Below are positions 25,794-34,648 of a DNA stretch of 64,000 nucleotides, one piece after another. Below the pieces are notes generated by a model. The model was given only the letters and a program-made list of their open reading frames with translations, searched no databases and had not been told where the DNA came from. The position numbers were made by a program, and so were the translations under genes. The stretch's first letter is position 1. Every line of letters begins with the position of its first letter. The DNA comes from Photobacterium kagoshimensis. GTDB taxonomy: Bacteria; Pseudomonadota; Gammaproteobacteria; Enterobacterales; Vibrionaceae. The DNA lies in assembly GCF_050337045.1 (NCBI RefSeq), contig NZ_JAKJSO010000017.1, positions 1-64,000 of the forward strand, in the 5' to 3' direction.

Positions 25794-27470
25794 ATGCGTA
25801 GATTAGTTATTGGAGTGCTTTTAGCGTCGTTAATTGGCTGCTCAACGAACATGGGGCACCGCGATCCTGTTGAGATCAAGCAAGAGCTTAATGCGGCTGC
25901 CAATGAAGCCAGTAGCCGACCGCTGACAGATTTGCCTTCTGCAGTGAGTGACGATTTGATGCCAAGCTTAGATGGCAAAGATTTTGCGTCAACGTCGTCA
26001 TTAGAAAAGCGCTTTCGTGTTAATGCCCGCAATGTGGATGCGCGTACCTTTTTTGGCAGTCTGGTAAAAGGCACGCCATTTAATATGGTGATCCATCCGA
26101 AAGTTACTGGCCGTATCTCGCTAACATTGCGTGATGTGACCTTGGATGAAGTGTTGGCTGTGGTATCGGATATTTATGGTTATAACGCCACTCGCCAAGG
26201 CAATATCATCAAAGTATTCCCTGCTACTTTACGTACTGAAGTGATTCCTGTTGATTACTTGCAATTGCAGCGTCGCGGGGTGTCACTCACGTCGTTGACG
26301 ACGGGATCGATGACCAGTAACAACCAAAATTCAAGCTCTAACTCAAAATCAAACAGCAGTAATAGTTCGAATAAAGACAGTAATTCAAATAACTCAAATA
26401 AAAAAACGACCACGCCAACCGGTGGTAGCAGCATTGAAACCGTGTCTGAAAGTGACTTTTGGGCGCAGCTAGAAAAAGCCGTGACAGCGATGATCGGTAA
26501 TGGTCAGGGACGTAGCATAGTGGTGTCACCACAGGCGAGTTTGATCAGTGTTCGTGCTTATCCGAATGAATTGCGTGAAGTGAAAGAGTTCTTGGGTATT
26601 TCTCAAGAGCGACTAAAGCGTCAAGTAGTGCTTGAAGCCAAGATCATGGAAGTCACCTTGAATGATGGTTATCAGCAAGGGGTGAATTGGAGCAACATTA
26701 CTTCAAGTATTGGTGGTACTGACATTATATTTGGCCGTACCGCGGCTAATGCTGCAGCTGGTATCGTGCCTCTTCCTGGGGGCGATGCGATTGCTGCTGC
26801 CTTAGGTGGCCAAACGAATATCACCATTAAAGATGGTAACTTCGAGGCCGTATTGAGTTTCTTAGAAACGCAAGGCGATCTTAATGTGCTATCTAGCCCA
26901 CGCGTGACCGCAGCGAACAACCAAAAAGCGATCATTAAAGTGGGGGGCGATGAGTACTTTGTGACTGACATTTCGGGTGGTGAGGTGAGTGGCGATAACA
27001 GCACAGCGTCACCTGATATTGAGTTAACCCCCTTCTTCTCGGGTATTTCGCTCGATGTGACACCACAAATTAATGACAGCGATGAAGTGCTTCTTCACGT
27101 TCACCCTGCGGTCGTGGATGTGGTGACTGAATCGAAAGAAATTGATCTTGGGAGTAAGTTTGGGGTGTACAAATTACCACTGGCGAAAAGCTCAATTCGT
27201 GAATCAGATTCAGTGATCCACGCGCGCAGTGGGGATGTGGTGGTGATTGGCGGTTTAATGAAGTCACAAACCGCAGATCAAGTATCGAAAGTGCCACTGC
27301 TTGGTGATATTCCAGCGTTGGGTCACCTGTTCCGTAACGTCAATAAGATCACGCAAAAAACAGAGCTGGTCATTTTGCTTAAACCAACGGTTGTCGGAGA
27401 GCAAACATGGCAAAAAGAAATTGAACGTTCTCGCGCGCTTGTGACGGAATGGTTCCCTGAAGATAACTAA
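25794..27470 (+). CDS. mshL: MSHA secretin MshL
   Basis: The outer-membrane secretin channel of the pilus, 558 residues. The N-terminus is a lipoprotein signal with lipobox LIGC (Cys16). Periplasmic N domains follow (STN-like, then ARTFFGSLVKGTPFNMV), then an unusually Ser/Asn-rich linker at about residues 178-215. The C-terminal secretin domain contains VLSSPRVTAANNQKA and ends with the typical VPLLGDIPALGHLFRN. It is related to PilQ and GspD. It belongs to the mshIJKLMN run with 15 bases to mshK and 11 to mshM. Confidence 0.95.
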   Translation: MRRLVIGVLLASLIGCSTNMGHRDPVEIKQELNAAANEASSRPLTDLPSAVSDDLMPSLDGKDFASTSSLEKRFRVNARNVDARTFFGSLVKGTPFNMVIHPKVTGRISLTLRDVTLDEVLAVVSDIYGYNATRQGNIIKVFPATLRTEVIPVDYLQLQRRGVSLTSLTTGSMTSNNQNSSSNSKSNSSNSSNKDSNSNNSNKKTTTPTGGSSIETVSESDFWAQLEKAVTAMIGNGQGRSIVVSPQASLISVRAYPNELREVKEFLGISQERLKRQVVLEAKIMEVTLNDGYQQGVNWSNITSSIGGTDIIFGRTAANAAAGIVPLPGGDAIAAALGGQTNITIKDGNFEAVLSFLETQGDLNVLSSPRVTAANNQKAIIKVGGDEYFVTDISGGEVSGDNSTASPDIELTPFFSGISLDVTPQINDSDEVLLHVHPAVVDVVTESKEIDLGSKFGVYKLPLAKSSIRESDSVIHARSGDVVVIGGLMKSQTADQVSKVPLLGDIPALGHLFRNVNKITQKTELVILLKPTVVGEQTWQKEIERSRALVTEWFPEDN

Positions 27471-27481
27471 GCCATTGCAGT

Positions 27482-28330
27482 ATGTATGAATCGTACTTTG
27501 GCTGTAAGCAGTCGCCTTTTACGCTAACGCCTAATACGGCAATGTTCCATGCATTGCCGCCACACCTTGAAGCGATTCAAACCGCTTTGGCAGCATTGGC
27601 GATGGGTGAAGGCATAGTGCATATATCGGGCGAGGTCGGCACGGGTAAAACCTTGGTTTGTCGAATGCTGATCAATCAACTACCGGATCATTTTGATCTG
27701 GCTTATTTACCTACGCCTGCCGCTTCTGCGCAGGAGTTACGGGTTGCTATAGCCAATGAGCTAAACGTTGTTAGCGAAGGGGATATGACCACCCTTACCG
27801 CCCGTTTACACAGAGAACTGATTGTTCGTAAAGAAAAGGGACAATCGGTAGTGGTCATTCTCGATGAAGCACAGGCACTGCCAGATGAAGCATTAGAGGC
27901 GATTCGTTTATTGGGTAACCTTGAAACCGAGCATGAAAAGTTACTGCATATTGTGCTTATCGGCCAACCTGAATTGGATGTTCGATTACAACAGCATCAT
28001 TTACGTCAGTTTCAGCAGCGAGTGACATTTAAAGCAAGCTTACGGCCATTAGATATAGCTGAAACCATTGCTTATATTGAATACCGTTTAGCTTGTGCGG
28101 GGTGTCACCGGACATTATTTTCGTTGCCTCTGTATAAGGCTCTATGGCAATCGAGCCAAGGTATTCCACGGGTGATCAATTTGCTGTGTCATAAAGCGCT
28201 ATTAGCGACATACAGTCGAAAGTTACCTGTAGTGGGTCAGCAAGAATTATTGCTGGCAATAAAAGAAACCAATGGTGCCCGTCAGCCCCTCTGGACATAC
28301 CCAATATTGTGGGGATGGAAATTAGCATGA
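27482..28330 (+). CDS. mshM: MSHA biogenesis ATPase MshM (ExeA-like)
   Basis: A 282-residue AAA+ ATPase of the ExeA/GspA type. It begins MYESYFGCKQSPFTLTPN, as ExeA-like proteins do. Walker A is GEVGTGKT (about 56-63) and Walker B is VVILDEAQ (about 125-132). ExeA-type proteins help place or assemble the secretin through peptidoglycan, and MshM is expected to act likewise with MshN and MshL. The stop overlaps the mshN start (ATGA). Confidence 0.92.
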   Translation: MYESYFGCKQSPFTLTPNTAMFHALPPHLEAIQTALAALAMGEGIVHISGEVGTGKTLVCRMLINQLPDHFDLAYLPTPAASAQELRVAIANELNVVSEGDMTTLTARLHRELIVRKEKGQSVVVILDEAQALPDEALEAIRLLGNLETEHEKLLHIVLIGQPELDVRLQQHHLRQFQQRVTFKASLRPLDIAETIAYIEYRLACAGCHRTLFSLPLYKALWQSSQGIPRVINLLCHKALLATYSRKLPVVGQQELLLAIKETNGARQPLWTYPILWGWKLA

Positions 28331-29511
28331 GTGAAATTAATAAAATGCTTTCGCGCTTAGCCGCGAAGCAACACGCGAGTGGTTGTCAGCACGGTAAGAA
28401 TAATCAACAAGCACCACTTGTTGCTGCCAAAGTTACCCCGATACCTGCATCAAAAACACCGCGTATTATCGTTGGCACCAGTTGTGCGGTGCTCCTGACT
28501 GCGACTCTGGGGTGGTGGTTTGGACAGCAACCGAATAACAGTATGGCGTCAGGCTCTATTGAAGAGGGGACCTTTACTGCTGTGATGGCGGCAAATGCTG
28601 CTGAAATAACGCCAGATGTCCCCGTCACCGCAGTGGCGAAGGCGGATATTACGGCTGAGGCCACAGTAGCGGTCTCGAATAATGCAGAGCAACCTTTGCT
28701 GACAACTACCGTTCCAGTGAAGACGGTTAGCCCAGCACCTGCCGCTGAATATCATCAGACGACGTCGAAAGCTGCGATAAAAGTAGCGGCAATTTCTCCC
28801 CCCGTTACGGCCCAACCGCGCGTTGTGAGCCGTGATACTCCCGTTGTTAAGGCAAAAGCTGTGGTGCCTGTATCACCGATTGCCGATGAAATGGGTGAAG
28901 ATGAAAGTCTGACCATAGAGGCGGTCGAATTGTCAGGTCAAGAGCTCGCGAAAATTGAGTACTCGCGCGCAATGAAAGCAGTAAAGGCAGGCAACAGTAA
29001 GCAAGCTGTTGAGTTTTTGGCAAAAGCTATTCAGTACAACCCAGATTGGATTGACGCCCGTCAGCGCCTATCTGCGCTACATTATGGCCGTGGCGAAGTA
29101 CGCCAAGCGATTCTTACTTTGCAGCATGGTCTGGCTCGCGATAGTGACCAACCTGAATTGCGACTCACAATGGCCAAATTGTTAGTCAATGAATCTCAGC
29201 CTCAAGCCGCTTTAACTGTATTAAGTGAACTACCGAATCATACACCAAGTAAATACCTTGCCATGCGTGGAGCACTAGCGCAGCAGCTTAAAGACAACAC
29301 GCGTGCACTTGAGAGCTATCAGCGCTTAGTAAAAAGCGAACCATTTGATGGACGTTGGTGGTTAGGGTTAGGCATTGCACTTGAACGCACCAATGACGCT
29401 GAAAAAGCCCTCAACGCTTATCAGCAAGCCTTAGCGATGGGGCAAATCTCGGTTCAAACACAGCAGTTTATTCAACAGCGTGTGTCATACCTTCAATCGC
29501 AGGGGAGCTAA
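28327..29511 (+). CDS. mshN: MSHA biogenesis protein MshN (TPR protein)
   Basis: A 394-residue inner-membrane protein. A cytoplasmic N-terminus (MSEINKMLSRLAAKQ) is followed by one transmembrane helix (about 42-60, IIVGTSCAVLLTATLGWWFG), a long Ala/Thr/Val-rich periplasmic linker and C-terminal tetratricopeptide repeats (from about residue 210). It probably works with MshM, as GspB-like proteins do with GspA. I chose ATG 28327, which overlaps the mshM stop and has GGGATGGA upstream; ATG 28315 is the alternative. Confidence 0.88.
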   Translation: MSEINKMLSRLAAKQHASGCQHGKNNQQAPLVAAKVTPIPASKTPRIIVGTSCAVLLTATLGWWFGQQPNNSMASGSIEEGTFTAVMAANAAEITPDVPVTAVAKADITAEATVAVSNNAEQPLLTTTVPVKTVSPAPAAEYHQTTSKAAIKVAAISPPVTAQPRVVSRDTPVVKAKAVVPVSPIADEMGEDESLTIEAVELSGQELAKIEYSRAMKAVKAGNSKQAVEFLAKAIQYNPDWIDARQRLSALHYGRGEVRQAILTLQHGLARDSDQPELRLTMAKLLVNESQPQAALTVLSELPNHTPSKYLAMRGALAQQLKDNTRALESYQRLVKSEPFDGRWWLGLGIALERTNDAEKALNAYQQALAMGQISVQTQQFIQQRVSYLQSQGS

Positions 29512-29514
29512 GCC

Positions 29515-31230
29515 ATGCAGATCCGATTACGTAAACGTCTGGGTGACTTATTGGTTGAAGAGGCCATTATCTCTCAGCAACAGTTAGAACACGCGCTAGA
29601 TCAACAGCAAGTTTCAGGCAGGAAGCTGGGTGACACCCTGATTAGCTTAGGTTTCTTAACTGAAAAGCAAATGCTTGAATTCTTGGCACGTCAACTCGAC
29701 ATCCCTCTGGTGGATCTCAATCGCGCCAATATTGATGCCGATGCCGTGGCCTTGCTTGGTGAAGTCCATGCCCGTCGTTTACGGGCATTAGTGATCAGCC
29801 ATCGTGGTGATACGGTACGGGTAGCCATGAGTGATCCTGCGGATCTTGCGGCACAAGAGGCGATTTTTGATCAGCTACAGGATTATCGGGTTGAGTTAGT
29901 GATCGCAAGAGAGAGCCAACTGATTGGTTCGTTCGACCGCTACTATCGCCGCACCAAAGAAATTGTCTCGTTTGCTGAGCAGTTGCAAGCCGAGCATAGA
30001 AGTGACTCTGATTACACTTTTGGCCTTGAGGATACTGAAAACGACGAAGTCACGGTCGTTAAACTGATTAACTCTTTGTTTGAAGATGCCATTCAAGTGG
30101 GGGCATCTGACATCCATATCGAACCTGACACGAATGTTTTGCGGATCCGCCAGCGAATTGATGGCGTATTGCATGAAACTCTGCTGAATGAAGCCAGTGT
30201 GGCATCTGCGTTAGTTTTACGCTTAAAGCTGATGGGCGGGTTAGATATTTCTGAAAAACGCTTGCCGCAAGATGGCCGCTTTAATGTCAAAGTGCGTGGG
30301 CATTCAGTCGATGTACGTGTGTCTACTATGCCCGTACAGCATGGCGAGTCTGTTGTAATGCGTTTACTGGATCAGTCGGCGGGGATCTTAAGCCTTGAAG
30401 AAGTCGGTATGCCAGCCGATCTTTTAGCTCGCTTTCGTCGCCAGCTCAAACGCCCACATGGCATGATCTTAGTTACGGGCCCGACAGGTTCAGGTAAAAC
30501 AACCACCTTATACGGCGCACTGAGCGAGCTAAATAAGCCGGGTAAAAAACTGATCACAGCCGAAGACCCAGTGGAATATCGATTACCACGGGTTAACCAA
30601 GTACAGGTAAATGCCAAAATCGGCCTGACTTTCTCATCCATCTTGCGTACGTTCTTGCGCCAAGACCCCGATATTATTCTGGTGGGGGAAATGCGTGACC
30701 AAGAAACAGTTGAAATAGGGTTGCGATCAGCCTTGACTGGTCACCTGGTCTTATCGACCTTGCATACCAATGACGCAGTGGACAGTGCACTGCGGATGAT
30801 GGACATGGAAGCACCAGGTTACCTTGTTGCCAGTGGTGTTCGAGCCGTGTTAGCGCAGCGTTTAGTACGAAAGGTGTGTGCAGATTGCGGTGAACCAGAA
30901 GCGCTGGATGATGCCAAGCGGCAATGGTTTAAAGCGCGCTTTCCCGATGTGGAAACGGCAACCTTTCAACAAGGCCGAGGTTGCCAAAGCTGTAACTTCA
31001 CCGGCTATCGAGGCCGTATTGGCGTGTTTGAATTGCTTGAATTTGATCAAGCCATGATGGATGCCTTACGTGATAATAATGCGGTGCTATTTAGCCAAAT
31101 TGCGCGTACCAGCAAAGGCTATCAACCACTCATTAATTCCGCACTGGAGTTAGCGTTGAGCGGCAGAACCAGCCTAGATGAAGTGATTCAACTTGGCGAA
31201 GGGGATTTTATCGATGATAGCTTGCTATAG
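29515..31230 (+). CDS. mshE: MSHA pilus extension ATPase MshE
   Basis: A hexameric GspE/PilB-type ATPase of 571 residues that powers pilus extension from the cytoplasm. The N-terminal MshEN domain has the paired motifs RLGDLLV (8-14) and KLGDTLISLGFL (37-48). In V. cholerae MshE this domain binds c-di-GMP, so second-messenger control is expected. Walker A is GPTGSGKT (322-329), and LRQDPDIILVGEMRD gives Walker B. A C4 zinc site is formed by CADCGEPE and CQSCNFTG. The ribosome site is GGGGAGC before ATG 29515. Confidence 0.97.
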   Translation: MQIRLRKRLGDLLVEEAIISQQQLEHALDQQQVSGRKLGDTLISLGFLTEKQMLEFLARQLDIPLVDLNRANIDADAVALLGEVHARRLRALVISHRGDTVRVAMSDPADLAAQEAIFDQLQDYRVELVIARESQLIGSFDRYYRRTKEIVSFAEQLQAEHRSDSDYTFGLEDTENDEVTVVKLINSLFEDAIQVGASDIHIEPDTNVLRIRQRIDGVLHETLLNEASVASALVLRLKLMGGLDISEKRLPQDGRFNVKVRGHSVDVRVSTMPVQHGESVVMRLLDQSAGILSLEEVGMPADLLARFRRQLKRPHGMILVTGPTGSGKTTTLYGALSELNKPGKKLITAEDPVEYRLPRVNQVQVNAKIGLTFSSILRTFLRQDPDIILVGEMRDQETVEIGLRSALTGHLVLSTLHTNDAVDSALRMMDMEAPGYLVASGVRAVLAQRLVRKVCADCGEPEALDDAKRQWFKARFPDVETATFQQGRGCQSCNFTGYRGRIGVFELLEFDQAMMDALRDNNAVLFSQIARTSKGYQPLINSALELALSGRTSLDEVIQLGEGDFIDDSLL

Positions 31231-31241
31231 AGAGCGACAGC

Positions 31242-32462
31242 ATGCCAATTTTTAATTATCGCGGACGTGACAGCCAAGGGAAAATGTTGCGAGGTCAATT
31301 GGATGCAGCTTCACAAGAGGCAGCGGCTGATGTTTTGATGCGCCAAGGTGTTATTCCGCTCGATATTCGTCAAGGAAGAGCGAAATCCGCGGGTATTGAT
31401 GTCAAAGCGCTGTTTCAAAGCAATGTACCACTCGATATGTTGGTTATCTTTTGTCGCCAGATGTTCAGCTTGACTAAAGCGGGCGTTCCCTTATTGCGTT
31501 CCATAAATGGATTGGCGCAGAGTTCAAACCACCCATTAATGAAAGAAACGCTGGAAACCGTCGCAGCGGAACTTACTAATGGTCGTTCATTGTCATCCTC
31601 CATGAGTCAGCATCCTCGTGTGTTCTCTGAGCTTTTTGTGTCGATGATCCACATTGGTGAGAACACGGGCCGCTTAGATGACTCGTTATATCAACTCGCG
31701 CTTTATTACGAGCAAGAGATGGAAACCCGCCGCCGCATCAAGTCTGCGATGCGTTATCCGATCTTTGTACTCTCCGCCATCATGATAGCGATGACAGTAC
31801 TGAACATTAAAGTGATCCCACAGTTCGCTTCCATGTTTGAACGTTTCGGTGTTGAGTTGCCATTGCCGACGCGGATTTTAATTGGCACCTCTAATTTCTT
31901 TGTGAATTATTGGCCGTTAATGTTTGGTGGGCTTTTCTTGACTTGGATTGGTGTACGTTTGTGGCGGAATACCGCAGATGGTAAAGAAAAGTGGGATGGC
32001 TGGCGCCTAAAAGTGCCCATTATTGGCACCATTGTTAACCGCGCACAATTATCACGTTTCTCGCGTACCTTCTCTTTGATGATCCGCGCTGGGGTTCCTC
32101 TGAACCAAGCGTTACAAATGGCGGCTGAAGCCTTAGGTAACCGCTATTTAGAAAAACGCCTCATTGATATGAAAAACGGTATTGAAGGTGGTAACAGCAT
32201 TTCACAAACGGCCACTCAGTCTGGCGTGTTTACGCCATTGGTTTTACAAATGATTGCCGTGGGTGAAGAAACGGGGCAAGTGGATGAGTTATTGCTAGAA
32301 GCATCAGATTTTTATGATCGTGAAGTGGATTATGACCTCAAAACGCTAACCGCACGTATAGAGCCGATCTTATTAGCCATTGTTGCTGCGATGGTACTCG
32401 TCTTAGCTTTAGGGATCTTTGTCCCTATGTGGAGCATGCTCGATGTTGCCCGAGGCGTTTAA
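31242..32462 (+). CDS. mshG: MSHA inner-membrane platform protein MshG
   Basis: A GspF/PilC family polytopic inner-membrane protein of 406 residues. It has two GspF repeats (about 68-190 and 270-395), transmembrane segments near 167-190, 215-235 and 375-398, and the typical start MPIFNYRGRDSQGKMLRGQL. It forms the platform on which MshE acts. It follows mshE by 11 bases and overlaps the mshF start. Confidence 0.95.
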   Translation: MPIFNYRGRDSQGKMLRGQLDAASQEAAADVLMRQGVIPLDIRQGRAKSAGIDVKALFQSNVPLDMLVIFCRQMFSLTKAGVPLLRSINGLAQSSNHPLMKETLETVAAELTNGRSLSSSMSQHPRVFSELFVSMIHIGENTGRLDDSLYQLALYYEQEMETRRRIKSAMRYPIFVLSAIMIAMTVLNIKVIPQFASMFERFGVELPLPTRILIGTSNFFVNYWPLMFGGLFLTWIGVRLWRNTADGKEKWDGWRLKVPIIGTIVNRAQLSRFSRTFSLMIRAGVPLNQALQMAAEALGNRYLEKRLIDMKNGIEGGNSISQTATQSGVFTPLVLQMIAVGEETGQVDELLLEASDFYDREVDYDLKTLTARIEPILLAIVAAMVLVLALGIFVPMWSMLDVARGV

Positions 32463-32928
32463 CTTACGCCAAGCTGGGCGCTATAAATTTTTCATTTGGT
32501 TTGCCTTGATACTAACGTTGATTTTTGTACTGCAGCATGAGTGGCAAAGAGTGAATGCTAAAGCGGAAGATGTCGCCCTGACGTTGACCATCAATTCACT
32601 GTATGAAAGTGCGTCTTCGCTACGGCAATCATGGGAATTGAATAATCGGCCAGAGTCTCTGGAAGTTGATGGTGTAAACCTTCACTTTACTAAGCTTGGA
32701 TGGCCGCTTATTGAGCAAGATAATAACCTCGATTGTTATCAATTATGGCGAATATTAGCGCCCGCCAATATTTCGGCACCTTATGTTTCCTTGCTGTATA
32801 CAAAAGAAGCAAGTTCTGTGACTTATGAGTCATGTATCTACGAAATAAGTGCAGGAAAATGGCTGGAATTATTTTACGAAAATGAGACAATAAAGTTTAA
32901 CGATTTTAGGGCAAGAAAAGAGTCGTAA
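32443..32928 (+). CDS. mshF: MSHA biogenesis protein MshF
   Basis: A 161-residue protein with a single N-terminal transmembrane helix (about residues 17-34, FFIWFALILTLIFVLQHEW) and a periplasmic remainder. No enzymatic motif is visible. Identification rests on position between mshG and mshB and on size. I chose ATG 32443, which has GGAG 8 bases upstream and overlaps the end of mshG by 20 bases; a TTG at 32419 would add 8 residues. Confidence 0.8.
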   Translation: MLPEAFNLRQAGRYKFFIWFALILTLIFVLQHEWQRVNAKAEDVALTLTINSLYESASSLRQSWELNNRPESLEVDGVNLHFTKLGWPLIEQDNNLDCYQLWRILAPANISAPYVSLLYTKEASSVTYESCIYEISAGKWLELFYENETIKFNDFRARKES

Positions 32929-32953
32929 AGTTGACGCTTTACGTGAGGTTAGT

Positions 32954-33544
32954 ATGAAAAAACAAGTCGGCTTTTCATTAGTTGAATTAGTGATCGTTAT
33001 TATTGTTGTCGGTTTATTGGCAGTTGCAGCACTTCCTCGTTTTTTGAATGTGACGGATGAGGCAAAAAAAGCGTCTATTCAAGGGGTTGCGGGTGGTTAT
33101 GCGACTGCAGCTTTATCAGCTCGCGCGCAGTGGGAAGCCTACGGTCGACCTACGGAAGGCTCTGGTGCGAGTCGAGTACAAAAAGTGAATTATGATGGCA
33201 CGGAGTTTTACCTTACTGTCGCCACGACAGACGGTAAAATTAGTGATGGTTATCCGCTCTCTTTGAGTGACAAAAAAATCTCAGCGGTAGACAGTTCAGA
33301 TTGTGTGGATTTAATGCAGAACCTATTGCAGAATCCACCGCTAGTAACCAGTAATAGTACAGAAGCTCAAACAGGGAAATACCTGTTTTATGTTACGAAA
33401 GAAACAGCAGATGCACAAAGTGCATGTCGCTATTATCAGTTAGCGTCAGCTAACGCCCAAGGTGATGTCGTGAGTAATTTAACCTCCGGACATTCATTCA
33501 TTTATAAGCCTGCAAAAGGGCAAGTTGAAGTAGTGCTTAATTAG
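32954..33544 (+). CDS. mshB: MSHA minor pilin MshB
   Basis: A type IV prepilin-like protein of 196 residues. A short leader MKKQVG precedes the cleavage site before FSLVELVIV, with Glu5 of the mature protein present, then a hydrophobic helix and a globular domain with two cysteines near residues 116 and 155. It is probably a minor pilin that primes or caps MSHA pilus assembly. It directly precedes the two major-pilin genes, and GAGG lies 5 bases before the ATG. Confidence 0.92.
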   Translation: MKKQVGFSLVELVIVIIVVGLLAVAALPRFLNVTDEAKKASIQGVAGGYATAALSARAQWEAYGRPTEGSGASRVQKVNYDGTEFYLTVATTDGKISDGYPLSLSDKKISAVDSSDCVDLMQNLLQNPPLVTSNSTEAQTGKYLFYVTKETADAQSACRYYQLASANAQGDVVSNLTSGHSFIYKPAKGQVEVVLN

Positions 33545-33582
33545 CCTATATAACTAAATTATTGAGAAAGTAGGAGTTATTT

Positions 33583-34065
33583 ATGAAGCGTCAAGGTGGT
33601 TTCACGCTTATTGAGTTAGTGGTTGTGATTGTGATTTTGGGTATTTTAGCGGTGACTGCTGCGCCTCGATTCTTAAACCTGCAAGGCGATGCGCGTAACG
33701 CAGCCCTACAAGGTCTAAAAGGTGCAATCAATGGCGGTGCGGGCATCGTTTACGGTAAAGCTGCGATTGCAGGTAAAGAAAGCAGTGATACTGCGACCCC
33801 GATTGACGGTATTCAAACCATTTATGGTTACCCGACTGCGACATCAGCTGGTATTGTAGCAACGCTTTCAAACTTTAATGATGATTGGGTGATTGTTAAA
33901 GATACAGGCCAAAATAACGGTGCTGAGAAAACAGTATTACTGACATTCAAGCAATATGCAGGTAAAGCTCAAGCAGACATTAATAAGTGTTTTGTTACTT
34001 ATACATCAGCAAAAGATAAGTCTACACCTGCAAAAGTAACTATTGATGCAGATGCTTGTAAGTAA
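33583..34065 (+). CDS. mshA: MSHA major pilin MshA, copy 1
   Basis: A type IVa pilin of 160 residues, the probable main subunit of the MSHA fibre. Leader MKRQGG, cleavage before FTLIELVVV (Glu5 present), conserved hydrophobic helix and PRFLNLQ. The C-terminal disulfide loop is bounded by Cys in NKCFVTY and the penultimate-residue Cys. A strong ribosome site (TAGGAG) precedes the ATG. A second, similar pilin gene follows after 28 bases. Which copy dominates in the fibre cannot be told from sequence. Confidence 0.95.
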   Translation: MKRQGGFTLIELVVVIVILGILAVTAAPRFLNLQGDARNAALQGLKGAINGGAGIVYGKAAIAGKESSDTATPIDGIQTIYGYPTATSAGIVATLSNFNDDWVIVKDTGQNNGAEKTVLLTFKQYAGKAQADINKCFVTYTSAKDKSTPAKVTIDADACK

Positions 34066-34093
34066 GCTTTATTAATATAAAAGAGTGAATATT

Positions 34094-34558
34094 ATGAAAC
34101 GTCAGAATGGTTTTACCCTGATTGAACTAGTGGTTGTTATTGTTATTCTAGGTATTTTAGCGGTTACAGCTGCGCCTCGATTCCTTAACCTACAAGATGA
34201 TGCGCGTGATGCATCGCTAGAAGGCCTAAAAGGTGCCATTAACGGTGCGGCGGGTATCGTTTACGGTAAGTCTGCTATCGAAGGCAAAGAAAGAAAAGAT
34301 TCCGATACAATTACAGTTGACAACGAAACCCTGAATGTTGCGTACGGCTACCCGAAAGCAACTGATATCGAAAATGCGGTACAGCTAGATTTAACTTCTG
34401 AGTGGAAGGTCGCAAATGTTTCTGGCGCAACGGGTACTAAAAAAGCATTTACATTAAAAAACTATGCTGAAGACCCTGTGACAAAGTGCTATGTACTTTA
34501 TACAGAAGCAACATCGGCAACGTCTGGTGCAGTAACTACCGTTAAAGGTTGTGAGTAA
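34094..34558 (+). CDS. mshA: MSHA major pilin MshA, copy 2 (tandem paralogue)
   Basis: A second MshA-type pilin, 154 residues. It is nearly identical to copy 1 over the leader and helix and through AINGAAGIVYGK (about the first 60 residues), then diverges in the exposed globular part while keeping the two C-terminal cysteines (TKCYVLY, GCE). The chosen ATG 34094 gives MKRQNG and follows AAGAG by 8 bases; a GTG at 34085 would add 3 residues. It is followed by a strong hairpin. The pattern suggests duplication with diversification of the surface-exposed region. Confidence 0.92.
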   Translation: MKRQNGFTLIELVVVIVILGILAVTAAPRFLNLQDDARDASLEGLKGAINGAAGIVYGKSAIEGKERKDSDTITVDNETLNVAYGYPKATDIENAVQLDLTSEWKVANVSGATGTKKAFTLKNYAEDPVTKCYVLYTEATSATSGAVTTVKGCE

Positions 34559-34567
34559 CAACTTTTC

Positions 34568-34592
34568 ATAGAGCCTCTTTTTGAGGCTCTAT
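34568..34592 (+). terminator. Terminator-like hairpin between mshA copy 2 and mshC
   Basis: A 10-bp stem ATAGAGCCTC / GAGGCTCTAT with a 5-base T loop, followed by a short weak T tract. It probably reduces read-through from the highly expressed major-pilin genes into the minor-pilin genes. Its right arm overlaps an alternative pairing with downstream sequence (see findings). Confidence 0.75.
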
Positions 34593-34648
34593 TTCATAAA
34601 GGCATGCAGTGTTTTTATGAAATAGAGTCAGCTATCGCAAGGCAATGT

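Noticed and set aside
34604..34648. Upstream ATG giving MshC a 22-residue leader
   Set aside because: Prepilin leaders are short; ATG 34649 gives a 7-residue leader and has AAGG at the right distance.
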